From Methylovirgula sp. (GTDB lineage: Bacteria; Pseudomonadota; Alphaproteobacteria; Rhizobiales; Beijerinckiaceae): a DNA stretch of 64,000 nt. The translations under genes were made by a program, and so were the position numbers. The stretch lies in NCBI RefSeq assembly GCF_037200945.1, contig NZ_JBBCGP010000001.1, forward strand, positions 3,346,501 to 3,410,500, given 5' to 3'. The notes beneath the pieces were generated by a model. The model had not been told where the DNA came from, did not search any database, and saw nothing but the letters and a program-made list of their open reading frames with translations. Shown piece by piece: positions 7,430 through 14,442 of this stretch. Within the stretch, counting starts at the first letter, position 1; each line of letters begins with the position of its first letter.

Positions 7430-7994
7430 AATTCTTCGCCGTGAAGTGGTTTCGCGCGGCTTCGGTCTGCTCGAACGCGTCACCTTCTGGCGGCGCCAGT
7501 TCGACGGCAAGCCGCAGGAGATTGAGCGCGAATTCTACGATACCGGGCCTGGCGCTACGATACTGCTTTACGATCCGGAGCGGCGCTGCATCCTGCTCGT
7601 GCGGCAATTCCGTCCGGCGGTCTATCTCGTCGAAGGCCGCGACAGCCTGCTCGAAACCTGCGCCGGCAAGCTCGAAGGTGCAGAGGCGCCGGAGCGCATC
7701 GTGATGGAAGTTCTGGAGGAAACCGGCGTCAGGATCGGCGCGCCGACATTCCTCTTCTCCGCCTATATGAGTCCCGGCGTCTATGCCGAGAAAATCAGCT
7801 TCTTTACCGCACGCTATTCGGCTCAGGACAGGATCGCGGCGGGCGGCGGATTGGCGGACGAAGGCGAGGACATCGATGTCGTCGAACCGAGCCTCGACGA
7901 AGCGTTGGATATGATCGCGCGTGGCGAGATCGAGGATGCCAAGACGATCCTGCTCATCCATTACGCCGTGCTGCATAAATTGATGGAGAGCTAG
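7413..7994 (+). CDS. Nudix hydrolase, NudK/ADP-sugar pyrophosphatase type
   Basis: A 193-residue Nudix enzyme, predicted to cleave nucleotide diphosphate sugars such as GDP-mannose or ADP-ribose. The Nudix box lies at about residues 89-110: Gly, then EAPERIV, then MEVLEETGV. The residue before the first catalytic Glu is Met, where relatives have Arg or Lys. A typical YEVLDPE-like N-terminus is replaced by FYDTGPGATILLYDPE. The start at 7413 lies inside nadK. The stop codon shares the palindrome CTAG (7991-7994) with the stop of the convergent DUF2336 gene. Confidence 0.85.
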   Translation: MNDAVKILRREVVSRGFGLLERVTFWRRQFDGKPQEIEREFYDTGPGATILLYDPERRCILLVRQFRPAVYLVEGRDSLLETCAGKLEGAEAPERIVMEVLEETGVRIGAPTFLFSAYMSPGVYAEKISFFTARYSAQDRIAAGGGLADEGEDIDVVEPSLDEALDMIARGEIEDAKTILLIHYAVLHKLMES

Positions 7995-9274
7995 GCTGCC
8001 GCGAGTTCTGCTTCGATGGCCGCGAGATCGATAATGATGCCGACAGGCATCGTTTCGGCCGCGTCCTGATCAACGAGCAGCAGCGGCGGTTCGTCCGCAC
8101 TGGACAAGTCGGGCAGCGCCATACGCTCGACGCCCGCCACCGCGCGTGGCAGAGCCGCAGAGAATTGTCTGGCTTCATCTCGCGCGGCTTCAGCCGCGAA
8201 GCGGCGTAGAACCGCAAGCAGCGAATCGAGTTCGCCGGCGTTTTCGGCCTTGCATGCCGTCAACACACGCTCGACCCTCTGGCGTGACAGACTCGCACCC
8301 GTCGCGTCGCCCATATCGCCATTGCCAAGTGCTTCGATCGCCGCACGGAAGGCTGGCATCAAGGCATCCGGCATTCCCGCCTTGCGGTAAAGCGCGGCGA
8401 AGCCTGCGCCGCGCCAGTCGCGCGCGAGGCCTTTCACCCGCATGATTGGCAATCCCGAAAGTTCGGCAAGCGCCGCTTCAAGCAGGCTGACATTGCCGGA
8501 GAGCAACGCGCGCAGAAGCAGGCTCGCGGTGAGCTGTCCACAGGTGCGCAAATGGGCGATGAGCGCGACAGCACCATCGCCCTCTTCGCTCGTCGCAGCA
8601 ATGATGACTCGCGCCTGCTCGCAAGCGTCGCGCATCACACGCTGCGCGCGCTCGCCAGACATCCATTCCCGTTCGGTGACGAAAGCCCGCAGAGCATCCG
8701 CCATGGCGGCGACGAGGTCGGCCCGCAAGGCCGTCGGCAGACCGGGCCGCGTCAACAAGGCTTCGCGCATTTCGGCATCAGAACCGAACCGCTCGACCAT
8801 CCGGCGCAGCGAAAATGCCGGCAGATCGGCGCCGGGATTGATGGCAAGCGAGATCAGCGCCTCGCGGGCGCCGACTTCGGCAATTGCAGCCGCAACGGCC
8901 GCCGAAACGACGGGACGCAGCGCAATCGCGGATTGGGCAATCGCATCGCCGATCGCCGCGCAATCGATGAGATCGGAATCGGACAGAACCGGCGACCGGC
9001 CGAGCACGATGGAGGAAATATCCGATTGGTCATCGGCGAGGCCGAGAACGATATGATGCGGGGCATCTGGCGCGCTGGCGAAGGCCTCGGCGAGCGCGCG
9101 GCGCACAAGCGGCGACGAATCGTCGAGCAGACCGGTCAGCGCCAGATCTGCCTCTCCCCGCTCGGAGGGCTCCAGATCGGTGATGAGATAGACGCGTGCC
9201 AGGGCCGCCGCCGCTTCCGCCCGCTGCACTGCGCTGGCGGTCCGCGCCCAATTCATAAATCGACGCACAATCAT
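7991..9274 (-). CDS. DUF2336 domain-containing protein
   Basis: A 427-residue cytoplasmic protein made of alpha-helical, HEAT-like repeats (for example DDSSPLVRRALAEAFA near 50-65), as in the alphaproteobacterial DUF2336 family. That family is poorly characterised; some members contribute to developmental or stress regulation. The ATG at 9274 gives the canonical MIVRRFMNWART start and has AGGA 9 bases upstream. An in-frame ATG at 9328 is possible but adds atypical residues. It is convergent with the Nudix gene and divergent from the CitE-like gene. Confidence 0.8.
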   Translation of the reverse strand: MIVRRFMNWARTASAVQRAEAAAALARVYLITDLEPSERGEADLALTGLLDDSSPLVRRALAEAFASAPDAPHHIVLGLADDQSDISSIVLGRSPVLSDSDLIDCAAIGDAIAQSAIALRPVVSAAVAAAIAEVGAREALISLAINPGADLPAFSLRRMVERFGSDAEMREALLTRPGLPTALRADLVAAMADALRAFVTEREWMSGERAQRVMRDACEQARVIIAATSEEGDGAVALIAHLRTCGQLTASLLLRALLSGNVSLLEAALAELSGLPIMRVKGLARDWRGAGFAALYRKAGMPDALMPAFRAAIEALGNGDMGDATGASLSRQRVERVLTACKAENAGELDSLLAVLRRFAAEAARDEARQFSAALPRAVAGVERMALPDLSSADEPPLLLVDQDAAETMPVGIIIDLAAIEAELAAA

Positions 9275-9364
9275 CGGAATGTCCTGCACGCAGCGGCAAA
9301 CGCGGCGTCTTAAGCTCTCATTCACCATCCGCGATCATGGTAAACGTACCCTTAAGGCAGAGAC

Positions 9365-10006
9365 ATGCGCGTTCATCTTTTCGTTCCGTCCGACCCGGCA
9401 ACACTCGACAAAGCGGCTGCGAGCGGCGCCGACGCGCTTTGGCTGAAAGGCCCAATTGGAGCGGACGCCCTACGCGCGGCACAGCAGCGGGCGGCGAATC
9501 CGAAGCTCTACGTCTGCCTCGGCGCTCTCAATGGCGCGTTCGACAATGATCTCGATGCCGCAATGTGCGCCGCGCCCGACGGAATCGTTCTGCCAACCTG
9601 CAACGGTGCGGATGTGCAGCATCTCGGCATCAAGCTCGCCGTCCGCGAAGCCGAATTGGGACTTGCCGACGGCGCAACCCAGATTATTGCGCTTGTCGCC
9701 GCGTCCGGCACTATTTTTCAGTTGGGCAGCTTCGTGAGCGCAAGCCCGCGGCTCGTGGCGCTCGCCTTCGACGCGCAGGCATTCGCAGCATCGCTGGAGA
9801 TCGCCGATTTGAGCGCACCGCCGCTCGACCTCGCGCGTAATCTCACGCTTCTCGCCGCGAGGGCCGCTGGCGTCGCGGCCATTCTCGCGGACGATGCAGT
9901 AGCAAATTCACCCGATGCCGGCAAAGCGGCGAAGCGCGACGGCTTCGACGCGATACTTGTGCGCGATCCCGCCGACATTGCGAGCGCGCGCGCCAATCTC
10001 AAATAG
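9365..10006 (+). CDS. short CitE/HpcH-aldolase-like protein, probably non-catalytic
   Basis: A 213-residue protein whose start, MRVHLFVPSDPATLDKAAASGADAL, resembles the TIM-barrel citrate lyase beta/HpcH-HpaI aldolase family. It is 60-80 residues shorter than usual. The acidic metal-binding segment (LDLEDAV in the family) reads LWLKGPIG, and the Glu of the following IE-A-G strand reads LVAASG, so the Mg2+ ligands appear lost. It may be a regulator or a decayed enzyme. The frame is intact and codon use is normal. AAGGCAGAG lies just upstream of the ATG. Confidence 0.6.
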   Translation: MRVHLFVPSDPATLDKAAASGADALWLKGPIGADALRAAQQRAANPKLYVCLGALNGAFDNDLDAAMCAAPDGIVLPTCNGADVQHLGIKLAVREAELGLADGATQIIALVAASGTIFQLGSFVSASPRLVALAFDAQAFAASLEIADLSAPPLDLARNLTLLAARAAGVAAILADDAVANSPDAGKAAKRDGFDAILVRDPADIASARANLK

Positions 10007-10011
10007 AGTCT

Positions 10012-10620
10012 TCAGACGCGCCGCGGGCGCGGCATCTCGAACAATTTGTCGGTCACGGCGTAGTCCATATAGCCGCAGCGTGCGATCGGCCGCATGGCCG
10101 ATGTATCGACCCGTCCGTCTTTGATGAAAGCATCGTCGACATAGACACCGACAACCTGACCGAAAACGAGAACATTGCCCGTCAACGCCCCGTCCAAATC
10201 CTTTAAGAGTAGAATATCAATGACCTTACATTCGAGTGCAGCCGGACTTTGCGCGACGCGCGGCGGCGCGACGAAACGCGACGGTGCGGTTTCCAGCCCT
10301 GCATAGGCGAATTCGCTCTCACCACGCGGCAGATTTGCCGATGAGAGATTCATAGGTTCGCGCAGATCGTAAGTCGCCATGTTCCAGACGAATTCGCGCG
10401 TCTCGCTGGCGAACGTCGCGGAATCTTTCCAACCCTGGGACGACAGCATCACAATCGGCGGATGATCCGCAACCGCATTGAAGAAAGAGTACGGTGCGAG
10501 ATTGAGCGCACCGCTTTTGCCTTTGGTCGAAACCCAACCGATGGGCCGCGGCGCGATCAGCGCCTTGAAAGGGTCGTGCGGCAGCAGATGTCGGTCGCGG
10601 TGCTCCGGCGTATAGAACAC
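10012..10620 (-). CDS. flavin reductase-like (DIM6/NTAB) FMN-binding protein
   Basis: A 202-residue flavoprotein of the split-barrel flavin-reductase family. The N-terminal FYTPEHRDRHLLPHDPFK and the FMN-binding IAPRPIGWVSTKG, NLAPYSFFNAVADHPP are diagnostic. Members reduce FMN or partner with monooxygenases; the partner is unknown. The start is a GTG at 10620 with a strong GAGGGG 7 bases upstream. It lies 10 bases after the nitroreductase stop, so both flavoproteins form an operon. Confidence 0.85.
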   Translation of the reverse strand: MFYTPEHRDRHLLPHDPFKALIAPRPIGWVSTKGKSGALNLAPYSFFNAVADHPPIVMLSSQGWKDSATFASETREFVWNMATYDLREPMNLSSANLPRGESEFAYAGLETAPSRFVAPPRVAQSPAALECKVIDILLLKDLDGALTGNVLVFGQVVGVYVDDAFIKDGRVDTSAMRPIARCGYMDYAVTDKLFEMPRPRRV

Positions 10621-10630
10621 GATTGGCCCC

Positions 10631-11221
10631 TCATCCCTCGAACTCGGTGACGATATCCGCGAGCTTGGGACGCGCCCGGTCTTCGCGCGGCCCCGAATCA
10701 TGACCGATGTGAATATAGCCTGCGATCTTCTCGTCCTTGCCGATGCCGAAACGCTTCAATACGGCGCGGTCGTAGCTATGCCATTCCGTCAGCCAGATGC
10801 TCGAAAATCCGAGCGCGTTGGCAGCGACTTCAAGATTGAAGCAAACCGCGCCCGCGCAGAGCACTTGCTCCCATTCGGGGACTTTATGCTCCGGTTCGGT
10901 ACGCGACACCACGCCGATCACCAGCGGCGCCATCGTCAGACGGCGGCGTTCCTTTTCGAGTTCGGATGCGCTCGCGTCCGGATGTGCCTTTGCATAAACC
11001 TTCGCAACGATCTCGCCGGCCTTTTGCTGGCCTTCGCCCTCGAACACAATGAAACGAAACGGCACGATTTTGCCGTGGTCGGGAACCCGAGACGCAAGCG
11101 TCAGGAGCAGGTCGCGTTCCTCGGCGCTGGGGGCACGCCCTGCCATCGTGGCAGGCGGCGCCGAGCGGCGCCTCTGCAAAAGTTCGATCATGGAATTGTT
11201 CAAATCTATCGCCTTTTTCAT
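10631..11221 (-). CDS. nitroreductase family protein
   Basis: A 196-residue FMN-dependent NAD(P)H oxidoreductase of the nitroreductase fold. RRRSAPP (about 20-26) and RVPDHGKIVPFRFIVFEG are the FMN-binding signature, and GFSSIWLTEWHSYD near 160 is the second conserved block. Its physiological substrate is unknown. The start is uncertain: 11221 (MKKAIDLNNSMIELL) is used, but MIELL at 11191 is also plausible and neither has a strong ribosome binding site. It is the first gene of the pair with the flavin reductase. Confidence 0.82.
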   Translation of the reverse strand: MKKAIDLNNSMIELLQRRRSAPPATMAGRAPSAEERDLLLTLASRVPDHGKIVPFRFIVFEGEGQQKAGEIVAKVYAKAHPDASASELEKERRRLTMAPLVIGVVSRTEPEHKVPEWEQVLCAGAVCFNLEVAANALGFSSIWLTEWHSYDRAVLKRFGIGKDEKIAGYIHIGHDSGPREDRARPKLADIVTEFEG

Positions 11222-11332
11222 CCAAATTCGGCGCTGCTCATGGCATGGAATGCCTTGCGGCGCACGTCTTTTCACGCGACGGCGCCCTAGCGATGGCCAT
11301 GACAAAGCCGGATTTCCTGCTAGATTCTCTCG

Positions 11333-12307
11333 ATGATCCGGTTTGCTCGCCACTGCATGCCCGCCCTCGCGGTGCTTTCTCTCGTTTTCGTGCTGAGCGC
11401 TTCATGGCAAGCCGCTGCGCAGGACAACGATTCCGATGCCATCGCGCCAATGATTCCGCGCGGCGGCCTTCTCGGCCCGCGCCACGACAACGAAGCACAG
11501 ACGCCGCATAATACTCTGCTGCTCTCGGCCTTGCTCAGTGCCACCGACCTGCACCCGGTCACATCGGGTCTCAAATGGCGCGTCTTCGACGAAGTGACGG
11601 AGGCCGACGGATCGCACAGGCTTGTCGCGGAATCGAGCGAAGCCTCACCCTCATTCTCGCTGCCGGACGGTAATTACATCGTCCATTGTGCGATGGGCCT
11701 CGCGGGCATGACGCAACGCGTCATGATGGCTGGCGCGCCGACGAGCGAACGGCTGCTGCTCAACGCGGGCGGCCTGCGGATCGTGCCAGTGCTCGGCGAT
11801 CAACCGATCAATCCCGCAAAATTGACGATTTCGATCTACGTGCCTGAGCACAACAATGCGGAGGCCAAACTCATTCTCTCCAAAGCCCGGGCTGGTGATG
11901 TCATCGGCCTGCCGGAAGGGAATTATCACATCGTCTCGACGCTGCTCGACACAACCGGCTTTGGCACGATGGCGCAAAACGGCATCGCCAATGCGACGAA
12001 CTCGGTGGTCAACGCGGACTTGCGCGTTCAGCCCGGCAAGCTGACCGACGCGACGCTGCGCCACCGCGCCGCCGTGATGACGCTGAAGCTCGTCAATGCG
12101 CCAGGCGGCGAAGCCTTGGCCAATTCGGCCTTCACCATTCTCACACCCGGCGGTGACGTGATCCGCGAACTGATCGGCGCCTTTCCCTCACTCGTCTTGG
12201 CGGAAGGCGAATATGTCGCCATCGCCCGGCACGGCGACAAGACCTATCAAGCGACCTTCAAAGTCGAATCGACGCACGATCGCGACGTCGAGGTCGTCGC
12301 GCGCTGA
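11333..12307 (+). CDS. secreted/periplasmic protein of unknown function
   Basis: A 324-residue protein with a clear signal peptide (hydrophobic PALAVLSLVFVLSASW, cleavage near AAAQ, about residue 29). The body contains repeated beta-sandwich-like segments, for example SGLKWRVFDE, SFSLPDGNYIVH and, later, GLPEGNYHIVSTL and VLAEGEYVAIARHG. These look like two or three carboxypeptidase-regulatory-type modules. The family seems conserved in Rhizobiales, but no function is known to me. It is divergent from the nitroreductase. Confidence 0.7.
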   Translation: MIRFARHCMPALAVLSLVFVLSASWQAAAQDNDSDAIAPMIPRGGLLGPRHDNEAQTPHNTLLLSALLSATDLHPVTSGLKWRVFDEVTEADGSHRLVAESSEASPSFSLPDGNYIVHCAMGLAGMTQRVMMAGAPTSERLLLNAGGLRIVPVLGDQPINPAKLTISIYVPEHNNAEAKLILSKARAGDVIGLPEGNYHIVSTLLDTTGFGTMAQNGIANATNSVVNADLRVQPGKLTDATLRHRAAVMTLKLVNAPGGEALANSAFTILTPGGDVIRELIGAFPSLVLAEGEYVAIARHGDKTYQATFKVESTHDRDVEVVAR

Positions 12308-12316
12308 TCTCAGCGA

Positions 12317-12390
12317 CCGTGCGGCTTGATCGCAATTGCCCGCTTCTGTAAGTCTTGCCGTCAACGAAAGAACTTGCCGACGCCGCACGG
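12317..12390 (+). promoter_or_regulatory. long-range inverted repeat before the symporter operon
   Basis: CCGTGCGGC (12317-12325) and GCCGCACGG (12382-12390) are perfect 9-base complements separated by 56 bases. The second arm runs into the GGGGG ribosome binding site of the DUF3311 gene (12389-12393), so pairing could limit translation. Function is inferred. Confidence 0.35.
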
Positions 12391-12397
12391 GGGAAAG

Positions 12398-12568
12398 ATG
12401 AAATATCTACTTTTGAGTCTGCCCTCTTTAGCGACGCTGCTGGTGCCGTTTTACAATTCCACTACGCCGCGTCTGTTCGGATTTCCGTTCTTCTACTGGT
12501 TTCTGATTGTCCTGATTCCAGCCTCCAGCCTTGTGACGTATCTCGTCTATAAGGGGGAGAAGCGGTGA
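12398..12568 (+). CDS. DUF3311 small membrane subunit of the symporter
   Basis: A 56-residue inner-membrane protein, MKYLLLSLPSLATL, with two hydrophobic segments (about 3-20 and 27-47) and a short basic tail ending KGEKR. This is the DUF3311 companion seen before MctP-type sodium:solute symporters. The ATG at 12398 has a GGGGGAAAG immediately upstream; an in-frame start at 12326 is upstream of this and lacks support. Its stop overlaps the start of the symporter gene (GTGA at 12565-12568), so they are coupled. Confidence 0.8.
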   Translation: MKYLLLSLPSLATLLVPFYNSTTPRLFGFPFFYWFLIVLIPASSLVTYLVYKGEKR

Positions 12569-14115
12569 TCGATCATCTGAATTGGATGGCCGCCGGCGTT
12601 TTCATCGCTTTCTTCCTCCTCGTCACAATTCTGGGTTTCGTTGCCGCGCATTGGAAACGCGGCGATCTGAACGATCTGAACGAATGGGGCCTCGGCGGAC
12701 GCCGGTTCGGCGCCTGGATCTCCTGGTTCCTGATCGGCGGCGACATCTACACCGCCTATACCGTGATCGCGGTGCCCTCGGTCGTTTACGCCGTCGGCGC
12801 CTACGGCTTTTTCGCCGTGCCTTATACGATCATCATCTATCCCCTGCTCTACGCGACCTTCCCCCGGCTTTGGGCGGTGGCGCATCGCAAGAATTATATG
12901 ACCGCTGCCGATTATGTGCTTGGCCGCTACGGCAATAATTGGCTGGAGCTTGCCGTCGCCTTCACCGGCATATTCGCAACCATGCCTTATATCGCGTTGC
13001 AGCTCGTCGGCATGGAGCGTGTCATCGACGCGCTCGGCTTCCAGGGCCATGGCATCATGAGCCACCTGCCGCTCACCATCGCCTTCGTCATCCTGGCGCT
13101 TTACACCTATCGCAGCGGATTGCGCGCGCCGGCCATGATCGCTTTCGTCAAAGACATCATGATCTATATCTTTGTGCTTGCCGCAATCGTCATTGTACCG
13201 ATGAAGCTCGGCGGCTATGGCGCGATTTTCGATGCAGCGGGGGCGGCGCTTGCCAAGAAAGCCGCGGTCAGCGGCGGCAAGATCGCTGCGGGCCTGTTGC
13301 TTTCGCCCAAGCAAATGTTGCCCTTCATCACGCTCGCCATTGGTTCAGGCCTCGCGCTGCTGATGTATCCGCATTCTATGACCGGGATGCTCTCGGCCCG
13401 AAGCGGCAATACGATCCGCATCAATGCCGTGGCACTTCCCGCCTATTCGGTGATGCTCGCGCTGATCGCTCTGATGGGCTATATGGCGCTCGCAGCGGGC
13501 GTGCATGTCACCAATCCACAAGATGCCGTGCCGCACCTGATCCTCGCCGTCTTTCCCGATTGGTTTGTCGGCTTCTGCTTCGCCGCAATCGCCATCGGCG
13601 CGCTGGTTCCCGCCGCAATCATGTCGATCGGCGCGGCCAATACGTTCACGCGTAATATCTGGAAGCCGTTCATTCATCCTGCGATGAATTCGCAGGAAGA
13701 GGCCGTGCTCGCCAAGCTGATGTCGCTGATCGTCAAGGTCGGCGCGCTTGCCTTCATCCTCTTCGTGCCGACGAAATTCGCGCTCGATCTGCAATTGCTC
13801 GGCGGCATGTGGATGGCGCAGGTCTTCCCCGCCGTCATTTTCGGGCTTTATACGCGCTGGTTCAATGGCTGGGCGCTTCTCGCCGGCTGGGCGACCGGCA
13901 TGGTGCTTGGCACGTGGCTCGCCTGGACGCCGGCGGCCTGGGTGCCAGTACATGCTATCTTCGGCTCAAATCTCACCGTCTATAACGGCGTCACAGCTTT
14001 CGTCGCGAACGTATTGGTCGCGGCGGTGCTTTCAGCTTTGTTGCCAAATACGGCGCTCGACGAGACGCGCGCCGAAGATTACGCCGACCTGCCGGAAACG
14101 GCGGTCGCTAAATAG
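12565..14115 (+). CDS. mctP: sodium:solute (monocarboxylate) symporter, MctP-like
   Basis: A 516-residue polytopic SSS-family transporter, about 13 TM segments. Conserved blocks include GGRRFGAWISWFLIGGDIYTA split across about 45-65 and the SSS signature around SGNTIRINAVALPAYSV. The pairing with DUF3311 is typical of MctP, the lactate/pyruvate/propionate permease of rhizobia, which is the basis for the symbol; the actual substrate is inferred. The start is GTG. It is followed by the small lipoprotein gene on the opposite strand and the shared terminator. Confidence 0.85.
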   Translation: MIDHLNWMAAGVFIAFFLLVTILGFVAAHWKRGDLNDLNEWGLGGRRFGAWISWFLIGGDIYTAYTVIAVPSVVYAVGAYGFFAVPYTIIIYPLLYATFPRLWAVAHRKNYMTAADYVLGRYGNNWLELAVAFTGIFATMPYIALQLVGMERVIDALGFQGHGIMSHLPLTIAFVILALYTYRSGLRAPAMIAFVKDIMIYIFVLAAIVIVPMKLGGYGAIFDAAGAALAKKAAVSGGKIAAGLLLSPKQMLPFITLAIGSGLALLMYPHSMTGMLSARSGNTIRINAVALPAYSVMLALIALMGYMALAAGVHVTNPQDAVPHLILAVFPDWFVGFCFAAIAIGALVPAAIMSIGAANTFTRNIWKPFIHPAMNSQEEAVLAKLMSLIVKVGALAFILFVPTKFALDLQLLGGMWMAQVFPAVIFGLYTRWFNGWALLAGWATGMVLGTWLAWTPAAWVPVHAIFGSNLTVYNGVTAFVANVLVAAVLSALLPNTALDETRAEDYADLPETAVAK

Positions 14116-14120
14116 TCACG

Positions 14121-14294
14121 TCAGCAGCCTGTCGTCGGCCCGGTCGCGTCGCCGCACCGCATGGCGGAAAAATCATTCAGATGTTGCGGCTGCTGTGTGG
14201 AGGCTGATGTAGATGCGGACGGCGACGGGAGCCCGAGCGGCCCACATCCGGCAAGGCCGAGCGCGAGAAGTGCAAGCGCGATCTTTTTGAGCAT
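14121..14294 (-). CDS. small lipoprotein (57 aa)
   Basis: A 57-codon frame with a textbook lipoprotein signal: MLKKIALALLALGLAGC, lipobox LAGC with the lipidated Cys at 17. The mature part is short, with Gly-Pro, Ser/Thr/Ala and Gln residues, and carries two further cysteines near the end (at 47 and 57). GGGGG lies about 9 bases before the ATG. It sits tail to tail with mctP (5 bases between stops). Lipid anchoring is a confident reading; the function is unknown. Confidence 0.72.
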   Translation of the reverse strand: MLKKIALALLALGLAGCGPLGLPSPSASTSASTQQPQHLNDFSAMRCGDATGPTTGC

Positions 14295-14341
14295 TCCGCA
14301 CCCCCGGTTTAAACTTATTGTGATCGTGGAGTATGGCCGAC

Positions 14342-14382
14342 CCCCGCAGCCGTCGCTAGGGCTTTAAAGCCACACTGCGGGG
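14342..14382. other. structured element upstream of the small lipoprotein
   Basis: CCCCGCAG (14342-14349) pairs with CTGCGGGG (14375-14382), enclosing the 12-base palindrome GGCTTTAAAGCC (14360-14371). It lies between the lipoprotein start and the actP-side terminator, within the probable leader of the lipoprotein. It may be a protein-binding site or RNA structure. Confidence 0.35.
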
Positions 14383-14395
14383 CAGCGCATATGGC

Positions 14396-14435
14396 AAAAA
14401 GAGGGCGTGGACGACGGTCCAATGCCCTCTTTTTT
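14396..14435. terminator. bidirectional Rho-independent terminator
   Basis: AAAAAGAGGGC (14396-14406) pairs with GCCCTCTTTTT (14424-14434); TGGA/TCCA extends the stem inward. A- and T-runs flank both sides, so it can end actP transcripts from the right and any readthrough from mctP on the left. Confidence 0.85.
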
Positions 14436-14442
14436 CAATGTT

